This document shows, in pieces, positions 17,201 to 31,306 of a stretch of 64,000 bases of DNA. Under the pieces are notes generated by a model. It did no database searches and was not told the origin of the DNA. It worked only from the letters and a program-made list of their open reading frames with translations. Position 1 is the first letter of the stretch. Every line of letters starts with the position of its first letter. The position numbers were made by a program, and so were the translations under genes. This DNA comes from Enoplolaimus lenunculus (taxonomy: Eukaryota > Nematoda > Enoplea > Enoplida > Thoracostomopsidae): contig JASANG010002474.1 of assembly GCA_030248215.1 (NCBI GenBank), positions 1-64,000 on the forward strand, read 5' to 3'.

Positions 17201-17599
17201 GGAAATGACCTCTAGGATCATAAGGATTAGTCTAAAATCTCGACAAGCTTTTTCAAGTTTCTCTACAAATTTCGCCAGGAAACGTATATATCCTTTACTC
17301 TCCCTTGTGAACGCTTATGCCCACCCAGAACGATGGCAAAAATTTAACTCATTCAGATTAAAATGGTGTTCAACCATAAGTTTGAACGACCCACAATGGG
17401 CTTAACGATAATTTTTAGCTTAAATTGAACTTGAAAATCAATATTTCATTTGCACATTTTACCGTAAACAGTTATTAGCGCTAACCGGTTCACACAAGCA
17501 CTAATTGGATGCCCATCTTATTGAAACAGGCTAAAACTTCTCAAAGGGAATCAAGTAGCCAAGACCGTGTAAGTATGTGTCGCAGGTTTGTCCATTAAG

Positions 17600-17770
17600 T
17601 ACAAAAGGTTGTGATGCACTGCACAGAATTGTATGCTTGCCGGCATCATACGTCAAGCAGACTTGAAGTTCGATCCCAGCTGTGTAGACTTGCTTTTCTA
17701 ACTGCTTAATTAATAAGGTCTGAAGTTCCGGTTCCTACATAGACTGACAGGCCGAAGCTGGCAGCCTCCA
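17600..17770 (+). repeat. tRNA-derived SINE copy
   Basis: Contains a pol III B-box-like GAAGTTCGATCCCAG and a body (TAACTGCTTAATTAA, AGGTCTGAAGTTCCGGTTCC) shared with the copy at 43925-44075. The A-box side is decayed. Confidence 0.65.
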
Positions 17771-18739
17771 CCTCTTCTGAGAAAACTGCCTCGGCGAAAT
17801 TGTTCACGACGCTCATTGAAACCCTTCTAAAGGGTGTCGTTAGTGCAAATAGTTGCTAGGACCGACTGTCTAAGCTAGTAAAATCGTTCAAAATTTTGTG
17901 AATATTTTAATTCCAGCGAAAACTTCTAAACAACGGAATCTGTAGAAGAGTGTCAAACATAAAGGCACAGGCAAATATTGGATAGCGTCATATCAACAAA
18001 AGATCCTCTGTAAACGGTACGTGTGCCGCTTTACATTGCAAAGTACCTCAGTGAGTTAGCCTTAGATTCTCAAAAATTATCACAGGTCCTCAGTGTAGGA
18101 AGGACGGATTAGCTTGGCGCACCCTTGACCTTCAAAGGACATTGCGTGATTTTGACGTTCGGTGAAAACATTACTCAAATGGACAATAAAATATTTTACA
18201 GAGGAGCGTATCCCCCCGACTTTATATGAGAGTAGGCAACTTAGCAGAGACGTACGAAAAAAAGGGTTACATAGGCTATTTTCTCCGGTAACTTCTAAGA
18301 CAAGAATACAGCACATTTAGCGTTCTATAGAATAACCTTCTAGACAGTTGAGGTCAACGAAATTTCTTTTGCACGAGGTTAAACCCTCCCGACAAGATAT
18401 TCCAGCCCAGCTACGCCCGTTTTAGAAAGTAATACATAATGAATAAATACATAAAGGTACATGTATAATATCTGAAGCAATCTTTGAGCGCTAGAAAAGC
18501 GTACACATAAAGAACTCAGTAATTCCAAGTAGCCAATGAGACGAATCCAGGTTTTACAGTGTATATTTTTTATCAACCGAAGGCAATGAAATCTGAATTT
18601 GTAGTCATAGCAATATTAAAATGACTTGTAGCATGACGATGCTACAGGTATTTTCTGAACCTTATCTTAAAAAAGATTTATTGTGCAGATTTAATTTTTA
18701 TTAGCATCGGTCTCGTCGACATACAAGTGCTAAAACAAA

Positions 18740-18945
18740 GGCCAATGTATAAAATAGTGCCGTAACAATAGCATAAGAATAATCCTCAGCCTTAGCCTAA
18801 GGTTAAGCCTAATCATGAGCGCAAGCATAAAGAATGAGCTTACACATAGGCCTATGTCTAAGCCTAAGCGTAAGCATACCTAGTTTATGCCTAAGCAAAA
18901 AATTAGCCTAATGCTTAGCTTACTCTGTTGCAGTCCCAAAGACAA
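18740..18945 (-). repeat. Telomere-like repeat element
   Basis: GTGCCGTAACAATAGCATAAG, then CCTAAG/GCCTAA variants over about 100 bp, then CTTACTCTGTTGCAGTCCC. Minus orientation. Confidence 0.75.
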
Positions 18946-19204
18946 TGTTGTTAGGGTAGGGTTAATGAATGACAATTTTAATATTTTCCATGTGTTAACA
19001 CTACCTTGTAGTGTTTGTGTTTTCGGTGGTAAAGTAAAATGGAATTTTTATTGTGACGATGCATTATTATACAAGTATCGCCGGCGGTAAAGGCAGAGTT
19101 TTCGTTATAAAAATTTCTATCTCCAATATACCGTTTTCTAGTTTGTTTCCACAACAAACGTACGTATATCTTCCAAATATATAAATCTACAACAATTCGC
19201 CCGC

Positions 19205-19330
19205 CGATAATACTTGTCACTCAACAATTTCCTAAAACCTATGAATAAATCTGAGGATAATCCTACGAATACAGTTGGGTCGATGAAATTTCCAATTACA
19301 AGAGGTCGGCTGACAAGTTGTCACGAGACA
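19205..19330. repeat. Dispersed repeat with TTGTCGNNCGACAA-like blocks
   Basis: Contains CTGACAAGTTGTCACGAG and AAACCTATGAATAAATCTGA, both shared in inverse order with 54725-54955. A third copy is at 49975-50045. Function unknown; probably a MITE. Confidence 0.5.
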
Positions 19331-20859
19331 TATTGCCTAGAAACCCTTCTAAATGCAGCTATCATGGCATCAAGAGTGGTCGTAGAAAATTTAATCTGAA
19401 GGAGCACAAATTATTAAACGGCTTTTAAAGCCCTAAAAACATAGTCGCAGCACACAAATATGGTTCACCTATCTACATCGAATGGTGGGGGAACAGTCAA
19501 CCGTGGTGAGCGTAGGGGAGTCACGACAATTATTATAGAACGTCATGTACACTTTAGGTCCCAAACTGATTATGGGGCATGATCTTGCGCAAGGTTGTCA
19601 CCTGTCCTCCGTGCCCACCATGTAGAACACCAGCAGCATAACCAGTTAAAGGTCCAACGGAGTATCCAACGTTCAATTATCGTTCATTTATCAAAATAGA
19701 CACAATTTAAAACCATCCACCGCAGCGAATAAAACAGCCACAGACCATGGAAAGGGGTACCGGAAATTCGTTTTGAGCAAAACCCAAATGCAAAATAAAC
19801 ACATAAAAGCGACCGAAAGACACTTCAAACCGGGTGCTACCGGCAGGGGGTATAGGAATAGCGGCGAGCTGAGAGTGGGTGCAAGGGGAGCGGCTTATAA
19901 ATTCACAAAATACGATTTGCCAGTTTTAACATAGAGACCAAGGGCGAGGCGGGGTCAAGTGTCAAACGCGTACTCCGTTGAAATTTTTGAATTTTCGTAC
20001 AGGGATTTTAGACATTGTTTTAATTTTCAACACAAGAAACGCCACTGTACAAGAATCGCTCCTGGGCTAGCCATTCAAACTCCTATGTTCCACGTTTATG
20101 AATGTTGGGAGTTTGTGGTGAGGGTATAGGAAGATAAACGTAACTAAAATATGGCGAAAAAAGAATCTGGCTAAAATTTTAAAAGTAATACAGAGACAAC
20201 TTTCACGGATACGAAGACGTGTACACAAAGGCCATTTCCGTCTTCTGAATTTCCTTCCCAGATTCAACCAAATTCCCAAAATTGTAATTATTTGTGCAAA
20301 AGTTTAAAATATTGAACCATTGTGGTTACTCTGTGGTAAAACCGAGGTACTATTTTAGAAACATGCGGGTTTACACTGCGGATATTCCACATCTAAATTT
20401 GAATTTTTGAAATCGATTTTTCAGTATATATGCCTCAAAACAGCTGCATTAGAAAATTATAAAAAGGCCATGTCTTGATTACAGTTTTCACAACAAAACT
20501 CACAAGCATACACGTTAAGCATTAAGCATAATAGTAAATGGATAACCCATTTGCACGAACAGCTTAAACTGAACTAAAATAAAATTTAAACGTTTCCAAT
20601 TCAAGTTATTGTGTCTCACCGTTAAAGTTTCAACTCACGTTCAAATCCCGAGCACAAAATTCGCTTCTGACTGTTTATAGAACATCAGACATACATAAAC
20701 GTAAAAAACAACAGAAATAATATATTAAAAAACAACAAATAAACATACGCGTTGCGTTTTGTGGATGTATTTCTCGTATAAATGAATCGGCAAACAAGCA
20801 AAACCTTCAAAACCGTACGCCCTGGCCACCTTTTAAAGACGCCCGCTTTTTGTATTTCA

Positions 20860-21370
20860 GACATACGCGTAAGCACTAAACCGGGGGCGTGGAGCACAAT
20901 GGCACCTCCTTTCTGTCCCCGCTTATATTTTTATATATGTGCTGCTAGAAGTCTAGTTCGGAACCCCCGATTACAAAGTTTTGGTTTGCTCTACACTGAC
21001 AGGTTTGATGATATTAAGGCCAGGGCCGGAGCAGCCACCCGCCATACCCCCATTTGGGAGGCCCCCACCCCTAAAGGGGCCCTCTGCCTAACGATTGAAA
21101 CAAAAACCGCGTAGTTTTAAAATGCGACTTCAATTAAAAAACCGTTGGCTGCCGAGTAATTTTTTTCCGGGTTAAAATCAAACTTACAATGCAAATTTTT
21201 GTTCCGATATCTCAAAATTTCACCGTTGTTTATAGGGACTTCGCCCCGAAACTCAGCACAATTAGTTTTTTATGTGCTTGGACAAGTTTTATAATGCGTC
21301 TTGCTTTGCGCTCTCGAGTTTGGGCCCCCCTGGAATTTGAGGGGAGCCCCCACCCCTGCCTGCTCCGGCA
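20860..21370. repeat. GC-rich palindromic repeat fragments
   Basis: Two blocks (20990-21090 and 21320-21365) carry GGAGGCCCCCACCCCTAAAG and GGGGAGCCCCCACCCCTG. They stand out against AT-rich flanks and resemble blocks at 57070-57190. Probably ends of a mobile element. Confidence 0.45.
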
Positions 21371-22009
21371 TAGATTTAGGCTATACGAACTATGTATAGA
21401 ATATAGGGAATAACGTTATCAAATGTTTTTACCTCCAGTCAGTTTCATCCATAGAGCCAGGGTCGCATCCCAGATTTCGTTTGAAAGGGTTACAGGGTTA
21501 TATAAAAAATCCGAGGCAAGCGAAAATTGTGTTCTGACCTCGGATTTCGGTTATTTGCCAAACACAAAATATGACGTCTAATACGTCAAACTAAATCAAA
21601 AATGATTAAAAAATGAAAAAATTTACAAAGCGCGATCTTATTCGCCGATTTAAAAAATTTCCCCATCGCCGCTTTTGATCAGTGATGTTAATAACAAAAC
21701 TAACTGCAAAATTTGCTTTCGAGGAATCTCGGTACTTATGTTGCAGAATTGCGCCAACCAAGAAACGAACTCAGCGAATAGCACAACTACGTATTTTTGC
21801 TTCTGCGGCAAGTTTTACTGACCTCTGGCTCTTGCATTTCTCACAGCCGCCGAACTCTGGAATAGGCAGACGGCAGATAGCCCAAGATTCAAGCAGATAA
21901 ATAATTTAACAAATGCGTATTTTTGTTACCTTTCGTTTTCCAGAGAGTTTGAAACAAACGGTTAATTAAGATAGGCCTTGTACTGTGGTTCCAAAGTTTC
22001 TGATCTTAA

Positions 22010-22130
22010 ACGCGGCCAATGTTACTTTAAGGGGCGTAACAGTGGATTAAGCGTATTCCTAAGGCTAAGCGTTACAAAAATGCATTCCTAAGCCTATAGC
22101 CTAAGCACGAAATATAATCTAGAATCTAAA
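22010..22130 (-). repeat. Telomere-like repeat element, partial
   Basis: GGGGCGTAACAGTGGATTAAG, then CGTATTCCTAAGGCTAAGCG and AAGCCTATAGCCTAAGCACG. Minus orientation. Confidence 0.65.
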
Positions 22131-22796
22131 CCTACTTTTTTATAGACCCACCAGAAACCTGGACGCCCATTAAAGAAACCTGGGCCTTAAACGCTACTTC
22201 AAATATACACAATAAATATTTACTTTCACAAAATATGTAGCACAAACACAAGAAGATATATAGATAGCTATTATAATACAACAGCGTGTTCATGTTTACA
22301 AGGCTTTGGACCATAGTACAACTGTATGGCGGCTCCGGTGGCATCTTTACCGCAGGGTGCGGAAATTTAGGCAGTGAAATGTTTTGTACTTTTCCAAAAG
22401 TTCCGCTTCTCAATAAGTTTTTGTAGTTTTGGGGCAATTTTGCGACGCAAAACAACCGAGATTTTTCTCAACAAATATGCTCATAACCAAATTTTTAGCA
22501 AAATTGCCATCATTTTTTGCCTAATTTAGCGTTACCTCAAGTTTTGGTTCCGACAATATACTTTGTCTCATCAGTTATAATCGGCAAACTATAACATCAC
22601 ACTGACCCAAGGTCTCATTGAAATTACGCGTAATTTTAAGACTAAGTATAAAGCTAGAAAACTTGAGTCTAAGCAAACACTAAAGGCGTACGACTTTATT
22701 CGAAAACTACTATTCCATACATTATTTTTCGCACTTAATCGCATCCTGTCTTTAACCGAGGATCTATAACATCTTCAAGGGCGACGTACGGCGTGG

Positions 22797-22850
22797 TAAA
22801 TATATATTATATATACATTTATACATATATATGTATAAATATATAGAATA
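22797..22850. repeat. TA/CATA palindromic microsatellite
   Basis: About 50 bp of TATACATTTATACATATATA and its near-perfect inverse. Confidence 0.8.
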
Positions 22851-22877
22851 AAAAATCATTACCATTTAAAATTACCT

Positions 22878-23326
22878 GCAGAGTTCCAACCGGAACTCTA
22901 GTTTCGTTCGGAAGCGGAATCGGAATCAAATTTTTTTGTCGGAACTGGAATCGGAATTTAAGTTTTAGTAATACTATTAAAAACACGTATGTAACAACAC
23001 TTCAGTATTTATAGTCGGCATTCCCAGGAACTCATTCGCATTATTGTTTTCATTTTCAGTAAAATTAGTTTGTGTCCAACTTATGATATCATAGAGTCCT
23101 GCCAGTTCTCCGAGTTAGCCGTAATTGCCTTATAACGAGGTCGGGCAGAACAACAGCTAGTGTAGCGCATGAATAAACCAATTTCTATTAGCCGGTAACT
23201 GAAAATACAACCTCTTCTTTGGTACCGAAAAACCGGAATTCCACCATCGGAATTTCACTCAGTTGGAATCGGAACCCAATTTTTATCGGAATTTTAGCCG
23301 GAACCGGAATTCCGTTGAACCCTGCC
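22878..23326. mobile_element. hAT-like element, GTTCCAACCGGAA family
   Basis: Starts with GAGTTCCAACCGGAACTCTAG and GGAATCGGAATC repeats. Ends GCCGGAACCGGAATTCCGTT followed by GAACCCTG. Same family as 34576-34811, 36280-36668, 37366-37734 and 41632-42511. Confidence 0.6.
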
Positions 23327-23339
23327 TAATAGTAATTTA

Positions 23340-24540
23340 GAAAGTCAGTTACTAAAAATTACTCAAACCGTGTACCTCTGTTAACCGACAGTAGATGTAA
23401 ACAAATAGAATGTGTCTTCCAACCAGTTAAAAAATCGTAAGAACTAAATACATTACATTTTTAAAATTAGCAAAAATATAGTAATTCAAACACGAATCAA
23501 ACAAATATTTTAGCAAACCCAGTGAAGTTATAGAGCAAGCCAGAGTGACCTACGTACAGCAATTACCATTAATGCAAATATCTCAGTCCAGTTGATTTCC
23601 AAATTCAAATTCTGTGCTCTCTCTGGTGGGCTGCACAACCAAGTCCCACATTTTTGGTTTGTTCCCAGATTGATACCCACCACATTTTCAGAGTGAGGAC
23701 ATCATATAAATTCTATGGTAATGAACACAGAACATTTTATCCAACAAATATGCCGTTAACTGATCCCAGAAATGAAAATTGTACTGGAGGAATTAAGTAC
23801 CCCTCACTTTCAAAGGCTCCTGAATTCTCCAAAGGTTCAAGTTGGGAACCCCCCTAAAAATTGTAAGAGACCAGAAACTTGGGGAGCTACTTAAAACAAA
23901 TCAAGCCATAGAGACAAAACAGATGGAATGTACAAAGCTAAATTACACAACTAATTTGCATACCATATGTTGCACAATCAGAGCCATCCATAAACTGCAG
24001 AGTGCAACCGGAGGTGAAAATTGCAGGAGATGAAATCAACAAAATTTGTTGGAGCAGGAGGTCAACCTTAGATGAAGCGAAATTAGGCCAACAAAATAAT
24101 ATTTAGTTTGACAAATTTAGCAGATATTTGTAAAATGTTGTCAAGAATTTTTGGTTTTATGCTTGTCCTTCAAGAAATCCCGACAACTCTTAATAGTTGC
24201 ATCAAATGTTAGATCCGAATGCAGCGAACAATACAAAACAATACAATAATAATTGTTGAAAAGGCATAGAAAGCTTCACTATCAAAATTACTAAGACATC
24301 CGGCAGAAACTGTTCGGTGCCGTAGGCAGACCTCCGGTTGTACCGTGATGAGCTGAACTGATACTCAAAAGACTGACCCCAAAATGCCCAGGAGTTTATT
24401 ATAAGTTAATCATTGCAAATTATGCGGTCATAGAGTACCAAGGTTAAACTGGAGACCGAGCGTAATTATTACGTAACTATGAAATTTCATAATTTCACAA
24501 AAAATTATTCATCAGCTATCACTTACTTCAACAATACAGT
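23340..24540. other. Intergenic, nothing firm
   Basis: A frame at about 23690-23855 without stops (YKFYGNEHRTFYPTNMP) has a plausible acceptor TTTTCAG but no donor or family match. 23995-24060 begins with a decayed GTGCAACCGGAGGTG hAT-like end. Confidence 0.3.
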
Positions 24541-24544
24541 CATA

Positions 24545-24660
24545 CATTTACTGAATCCCCGACTTCTGGTCTCAGCTCCAAACCACCGAAACATAAAAAG
24601 CGAGACCGAGACCTGTACAAAACCGAGACTCGTATCTCTGATAACGACAGGCTTAGCATT
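24545..24660. mobile_element. Fragment of the GGTCTCGGTCTC family
   Basis: Contains GCGAGACCGAGACC and AAACCGAGACTCG blocks like those near the end of the 6.0-6.8 kb element. Confidence 0.4.
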
Positions 24661-25022
24661 TGATTTGATCGACTTGTTTACCTATTTAAGATCGGTTTCT
24701 TGAAAACCTAATAAACAAACAATTGGTACTACACACTTTTAAGAATATAGGAGCTAAACGTACCTTAGACCGCATATCATATCCCAATTAGAACCATTAT
24801 CGACATTCTCAAGTGTTGTTGTTGGTATCAGTAATTGGTAATAGGTATGTAAACATTTGAATAACTGAACGCCAGCGCTCAAAATTTTGTTTCATCACTT
24901 GAAACGAAGCTGACTAATTACTACGCAGAATTCTAAATCCATAGTTGTAGCGATATTGTCTCAAAATCTATTATTAACTGTCCATAGATGCTGCACACAA
25001 CCGAGAATGAGATCCTTTGACC

Positions 25023-28000
25023 CTAACATAACCCGAGACCTTCTTCTTCCTCGTTATCTTCAATATTAATCTTATCAAAAGCACGATCACCACCGCTGTT
25101 ACATCCCTGGGCATTAGCTCCAGCCTCTGTTTTCGATGCTGTGTCTCCATTCATCGCAGCAACTTTGCCTTTTTCAGTTTTATGAAAACGTTTTTTGAGA
25201 TTTCGTGCCAATCGAATAAACTATAATAAAACTTTTTGCCCCAAGCTCACTGATAACAGAATTGTATTTTGAAGACGAACAGAGCAAACTAAAAATGTAC
25301 ATATTTCCAATTTTAAACATTTCAGAATTCAAGGCCAAGTATGCATTTTATCTGACAGGTTCAATAGCCCGCAAGATTAGATTCAGGGTTTTACCACCAA
25401 ATATTTAGCACAGCCAAGAAGACAGTTTAACCAAGTTATAAACTCACACGAGTGCTTTGCTACCTTAGAAAAATGTAAATACGGATGCTTACCTTACCCA
25501 AAAACCCGACTCAATTGGACATTACGGATAAAGCCATATTTAATGTCCTACACAAAAGAAATGATCAAAGAAAACACACAAAAATAAAAACGAATGAATA
25601 AAACCGAACACAGCCTTAGTGGAAATCAACTTACCTCGCCATCCATGCCCTTAAATTGTGCGCGATCCAACAGAGAATGAAGCCGCTCGCCGTCGCGATC
25701 ATCAATTGCATCGATCAGAGCTTTCAGCACCCGGGCTTCTTCCGAATTATCAAATCCTTTCACCCTGAAAATACACACCTATTCTCTGTAGAGTGAATCA
25801 TCCCTTAGATGCGGGTCTGCACCCACATTCAAAACATTTGCTCCATAAGGAAAGTTTTCAGTACCGGTTGTAACCATACAATGCGAAATCCCCGCATGCC
25901 ACCCTATAAATTTTTGACAAGCTGAGCTGCCTACATGCCAATACAGACCAATAACCAGTAGTTTCCAGAACTAGAATTATACGTCCTAAAATCTGCGAAA
26001 CAAACCACGAATCCATTGCGCTACATGGGTTTCTGTCACGGATAAAAATATATTAAGATCTACTTTTCAAAATTAACAGAATAGCCAACATAGCCTACCT
26101 AAGAAGAAAAACAAGCCGTGTATTAGACAATTACTGTTGTGAGAACTAAAACTACGCCGAAAGAAATAAAGAAACAGAAGAAATAGAGTTCAAAGCAACC
26201 AAAATAAACTACCTGAAACACCGTTGGAAAGCTTTGTTTGCGGCGACACTATCGTCAAGACCTTCAAGCCACAGAACCAACAGCTGAGACGCTAAATGTC
26301 CAGCGCGTGCTACATCACGATTATCGGCACACAATTCGATTTCACGCTCTAGTGTTTCAGACGCTGCAAGGTATCTGAAATTTAAATTTAAAATTTATCG
26401 CAAATAAAAACAGTTTTACTAATCGACTTGAATTTTCTGCACCAAGGCAACAAATCTATTTTGACTTCCATCGCCTTCATTGCTAATAAACTCACATTTC
26501 GTGTTTCATGTGAAGTTTAGTCATACGATGAAGAAATTCCGATGCTTTACGACTCTTTTCGGTATCCTGAAATCACAAACACATATATTCGAAGCCCAAA
26601 AATCTTTTCGTTAACGTCATGTTCAGAGTCGCTCTCTATGGCTTCTTCCTCTTCCCTTTTTTGTGGAGGGGTCGCTCAACCTGGGTATTTTAATACATTT
26701 ATCCTTTTGTGCTAGCTTTAACTATACAATATTCACTTCAGCGACCGCGCAGCTCGATTTGACCAAGATTCGTGCTTGTTGTGACTACAACACATCAAAC
26801 TTTTGACATATTCTATGCGTCTCTCATCACGTGCTTAGACAAATGCACGTTAGACAAATGCACGTGACAAAGCCAAACATAATTACAAACTAAAAATTAC
26901 AGAGAAATCTAAAAAAACAGAACATCTTAGCTAAAAATATAAATCTTGGATTTGGCAGAGATTAAATAATTAACATACAAATCCAGTCGTTTATAATGCT
27001 ACTCTGGTAGTATTGCCCCGAAATGCACCCTTTTTGATCATAAAATAGCTATTTGTTTCATTACTGATGCTGTATCAATTATAATAAACTGACATAAACA
27101 AACAAACAAACAAACATTAACTTAACACTAACCTCTATCAGCTGATAGGCTTTTTCATACATTTCAACAGCTTTCGGATAATCCACAGTTTCAAAAAACC
27201 TGCAACAATATAGAAACACCCTGTTACGTTTACAAAAACCAATCCAAACAAAACAAACAAACATGCAAATTTCTATGACTTCTATAATGACAATTCGTTT
27301 CGTATCAGCTAAGTAAGCTTAAATCGAACCATCTGCTATACTCAACCAACCCAACCCAAGCTAAGTAAGCTTAAATCCAGCCATCCGCTATACTCCACCA
27401 ATTCCACCCAAGCTACGTAAGCGTAAATCTAACCATCTGCTATGCTCCGCCAAACCTATGCACACTGAGTAAGGGTTACGGGGTTTCTTGCTTTGAAAGA
27501 TAATCGCATTCGAAAATTGCCAAACATACTTAATGGCACTTACTTTGCAGCTTTACCCAGCGCCTGCGCCGAAGTTTCTGCAGTTCCAGTCTCGGCGTAC
27601 AATTGACTCGCTTCTTCCATTAAAACTTTCGCTTTTTCCATCAGTCCCAAGTCGCGTGCCATTAGCGCCGCTTGCTCTTTGCTTCTAAAAATCAAATCAT
27701 ATACCGTTATAAAACAGCATACGACCAACAAAACCACCCAACCAAACGCCAGTAATATGTTTAGAATAAACACATTGCAGTGCTACTATGGCATACATAA
27801 CACCATATTTCAAAAATTAACTTTTTTACTTGGGCATTCGCTGAATCCTGACGAAGTGTATGAGGGAGGGCTTCAATCAGAGGCACCCCAGCTGAGGAAA
27901 ACTCCTGAGGAAGATCATTTTTACCAACAACCTTAGTGTTTTAAGGGAAATACCATTTAACCATGCCTAATTGCTCGTATATATCTATAAACATTACGTA

Positions 28001-29057
28001 ATATCTGAAAAAATTATGCTTGATGTCCAAAAATGTTAAATTTTTAAGGCTAAGCAATACGTACTCAAGTGGGGGGCAAAATCTTGAGTTGGGACTTGAA
28101 CCGAGATGACAAATCGATCTTAGAGCTTTACAGAGTGGAGGTCCCCAGCCCCAACTAGTAGCGGACGCCTATAAATAAATACATAATGGCAAATATGCAA
28201 CACTTACACTGCTTAAAAACCATGCTATTTCTGCGGTCACTATAGTACCTCCTGTTAATACGTAACTTACGTACTTATACCAAACACAAGCTTACTTAGC
28301 AGCATGAAATTTATTACCACACTTCTCGTGACACTCAGCAGCTTGTTCATAAGTGTTCATACATCGTTCATTTGCATTCGCATTTTTAAAGCAAACAGCT
28401 AAACAAAAAATGATGACACTGATTAGGACTAAAAAATTTGAAAAGCTAAAATTTATAAATTAAAAATACACCTAACGTAAACTAACAGGTAAATATTTTT
28501 TCAGCAACGCAGAAACAGAATTAAAATTGCGCCATAATCAACATATGACTGAACTCTTCGCATTAAAAGCCTTTTATTACTCAATGCGCAGCATGCAGCG
28601 CTCAATAGCATTGTTTGGCAACTGATGCATAGTCCGCATTTCGCTAGTTCTTGATTGGCATATATACCTGCTCTATCATACTCGGCTGCTGCCGAATCAT
28701 AATCTGGTTTCCACTTCAGTAAAGTCGTCTTGACACTGAAACAAATTACTACGTATATTAATCAAGCATGCGTACTATTGTGTACACATTAATAGCTTAC
28801 AAAAATGTACCTAAGCATTAATTTGGGATTCGCTAATTGCCTAAAAATGCTACTGCCCCGAAACCGACGGGGCTTACCGCATCCGTATTTTCGTAATTTG
28901 AAAACACAAGAAGTTTCCATTTTTAAGCGAGGCAACCATAATCCCTGAAATGTAAATATACGTACGTATTGCAGATAATTCAATGATTCTACGACACTTA
29001 CTGCTTCGAAGCACTACGTAGACATTCTTCAGCTTCAGCAATTCGTTTTAAATCCAT
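25023..29057 (-). CDS. NAPG: Gamma-soluble NSF attachment protein
   Basis: Nine minus-strand exons (29057-29002, 28735-28668, 28398-28296, 27684-27544, 27199-27133, 26566-26496, 26374-26213, 25764-25635, 25220-25023) join with matching phases to 331 residues; human gamma-SNAP has 312. Recognisable blocks are LLKWKPDYDSAAAEYDRA at about residues 24-41, the helical repeat FKNANANERCMNTYEQAAE, DYPKAVEMYEKAYQLIE, and the acidic C-terminus ending EEEEGLGLC, close to the human ending EEEDEYSGGLC. SNAPs load the NSF ATPase onto SNARE bundles so that they can be taken apart after membrane fusion; gamma-SNAP is an isoform with this TPR-like helical hairpin fold. The ATG at 29057 gives MDLKRIAEAEECLRSASK, collinear with the human N-terminus. 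The C-terminal linker is lengthened by N/G/A-rich sequence. A 52-bp tandem repeat sits in one intron. Confidence 0.96.
27308..27463. repeat. 52-bp tandem repeat, three units
   Basis: Units start at 27308, 27360 and 27412 with GCTAAGTAAGCTTAAATC or a close variant. It lies inside a gamma-SNAP intron. Confidence 0.9.
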
Positions 29058-29489
29058 GGCGCATTGCCTTGGTTATGAACGGTAATTAAAGACTCTTAAA
29101 ATTTGAAAATTGTATACAACAGTCACAGATTTGGATTTTACAATTCGCTCATCTTACGAGTAACGCTATTGAAAACCCAAATTGGCGTCCAACTATTCCA
29201 CTGCACAAATAATTTGATGCAAGGAATTACGTTCTGCAACGTGTTATAATACAATCTATATTTACCTCTTAGAATTATTTTCACGTATCAAGAGGCCTAT
29301 AGACGGAAGATGAAGTTTATGTTTAACAAATGACGCATAAAAGTACAGGAACCATTATGAAGTTGGAGCGTTCGCTTAAACTTTAGGCTCACATTTTATT
29401 ATAGCTTTCTCTATTTTATTTAAACTTTCTCTATTGTATACAAAACACAAGTGTATTTTTCGTCTCATACTTGTATTAAACTCCATTGT

Positions 29490-30360
29490 TCCAACGGAAT
29501 TCCGATTCAGGCTGCAATTCTGATAAAATTTGGATTCTGATTCCGATTGGCTAGAATTCCGATTTTGTCATTCGTTCGTTTGTAAATCTGTTCGTTTTTC
29601 TTAGTAAGTATTCTCAGTTGTTACTTGAAAAGCATCTAGCAGAGCATACTATCCCGCTGATTATCAAAATGTAAGTGCAACTGGAAACTTTATGTTTTAC
29701 CTTTAAACAAACACCAAAATGTAATCTTAAAAATCTGTTTTATAGCGGCAAACAGTAATGTTAGCCCCACATGTTTTCAAATATAGCTCGATATTTGGTA
29801 AAACTGTATAACGGCACTCTATAGAATTGGTATATTTTCAAAAATCTGTGTCCTATTATTTATGATTTCATAAGACTTTATATTTAAAATTTAAAATGCT
29901 GAAAATGCTTAACTGCATTAAAGAACAAGTTGATCCAGTTTGTGGTAAGTTGGGTTAGTAAGGGTACGACGGTTTTTAGTTCAGAGTGCTCAGAAGCTGA
30001 AAACGAGGGACATTCCCAAGAGGTTTCGAACTCGATCGACAAATTATCAGTCCAGCACGCTAGCGGCTGAGCCACGCCGCCTCACAATCAACTGCTGAGT
30101 TTTTAGATTTTTATGCCTAATATCGTAATTTTACCGCGATAGAGAACGCCAGTACAGTCAGCTATACAAGCAATTTTATTGAAACCGTGAACAATACAGA
30201 CAGGCATACTCAACAAAAGTCAAAAGTCATACACTTCACTTTTTAATAGAATTACTACAACAAATTCTGATTCCAATTTAGGTTTCGACAAAAAAGTTGA
30301 TTCCAATTCCCATTTCGCGTCCGATAAAATGTACTTTCGCTTGGGACCCCGCTAAAGGTT
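29490..30360. mobile_element. Decayed hAT-like element interrupted by a SINE
   Basis: Left part GTTCCAACGGAATTCCGATT and right part AAATTCTGATTCCAATTTAG carry the same GGAATTCCGATT-type motifs as the neighbouring hAT-like family. A tRNA-derived SINE at 29880-30086 sits between them. Confidence 0.45.
29880..30086 (-). repeat. tRNA-derived SINE
   Basis: Read on the minus strand: GGCGGCGTGGCTCAGCCGCT, then GCGTGCTGGACT and the B-box GAGTTCGAAACC. Spacing is that of a tRNA head (A-box TGGCTCAG, B-box GTTCGAAAC). About 130 bp of unrelated body follow. The fold lacks a convincing acceptor pairing, so it is not called as a tRNA gene. Confidence 0.75.
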
Positions 30361-31306
30361 ATATCATTACCAAACGAATTAAGTATGCTAGCTAGGTTAT
30401 TTACCGTTGCAGCAAGAGACAAACAGTGCGTTTGGAAAGGCTTTGTACAAACAAAATGTATACTACAATGTATAATTTGCTAATATTAACAAATATCTGT
30501 AAAAATTACTGTTATAAATTGTGTTATCTAGGCTTATGTTTAAAGAAAACTCTATAATGTTCAGTAAACTCAGTACCAGCGACTACCGGAGGAATGCCGC
30601 CGACTCATCCGGCTCCAGTAGAATTTCAGCCGGAGATTCTGGCAATTTCGGTAGTAAGTTTTGTATAATTTTACAAAATCTATCTGTTTGGTGTGTTTTT
30701 TGTAAATTTTGGTACAATTTTGAGGAAAAGATTGCCGAAATTTAATACCAAAAACACATTCAGATATTTGCAAAGACTTGTAAATTAAACATCATCTTAA
30801 CCACCTAATTTCTCCTCATTTCCGCCTTCACTTCCTTGCCACAGTTCGATTCTACGCCGTCGCTGTTATCGGAAAAATCAAGTGTTCAAAGCAAAGTTGA
30901 ATTATCCGCTTTTCGTCTGCGTTTCCAATATTTTGCTATTTGCATTATATATATAACTTATTACAAAACAACTTTTACTTAGGTTGTTAGATTACTGTTG
31001 TTTAAAATAAATACCCAAGGGTCATATCTTAATAGAATTGGTGGAATAAACAACAGTAGAAAAAACTGAACTGTATATAAAAAGTTTAAAGACATGTCTA
31101 CACGCCTAGTTCAACATAAAGACATTCGTCTTGTCTGCGTAAATCTTATTTGATAATAAAAGTCGTTTAAACGTGGGTACTAAAATGTTGCGAAAGTTGC
31201 GCCCACAATTTCAACGACTGTATAATACTTATATATGCGGACCAAAGGAGGATAATATCCTTTTGCCCGAAAATCAGTATAAATTCTTATCTCTGCATGC
31301 CTGTAT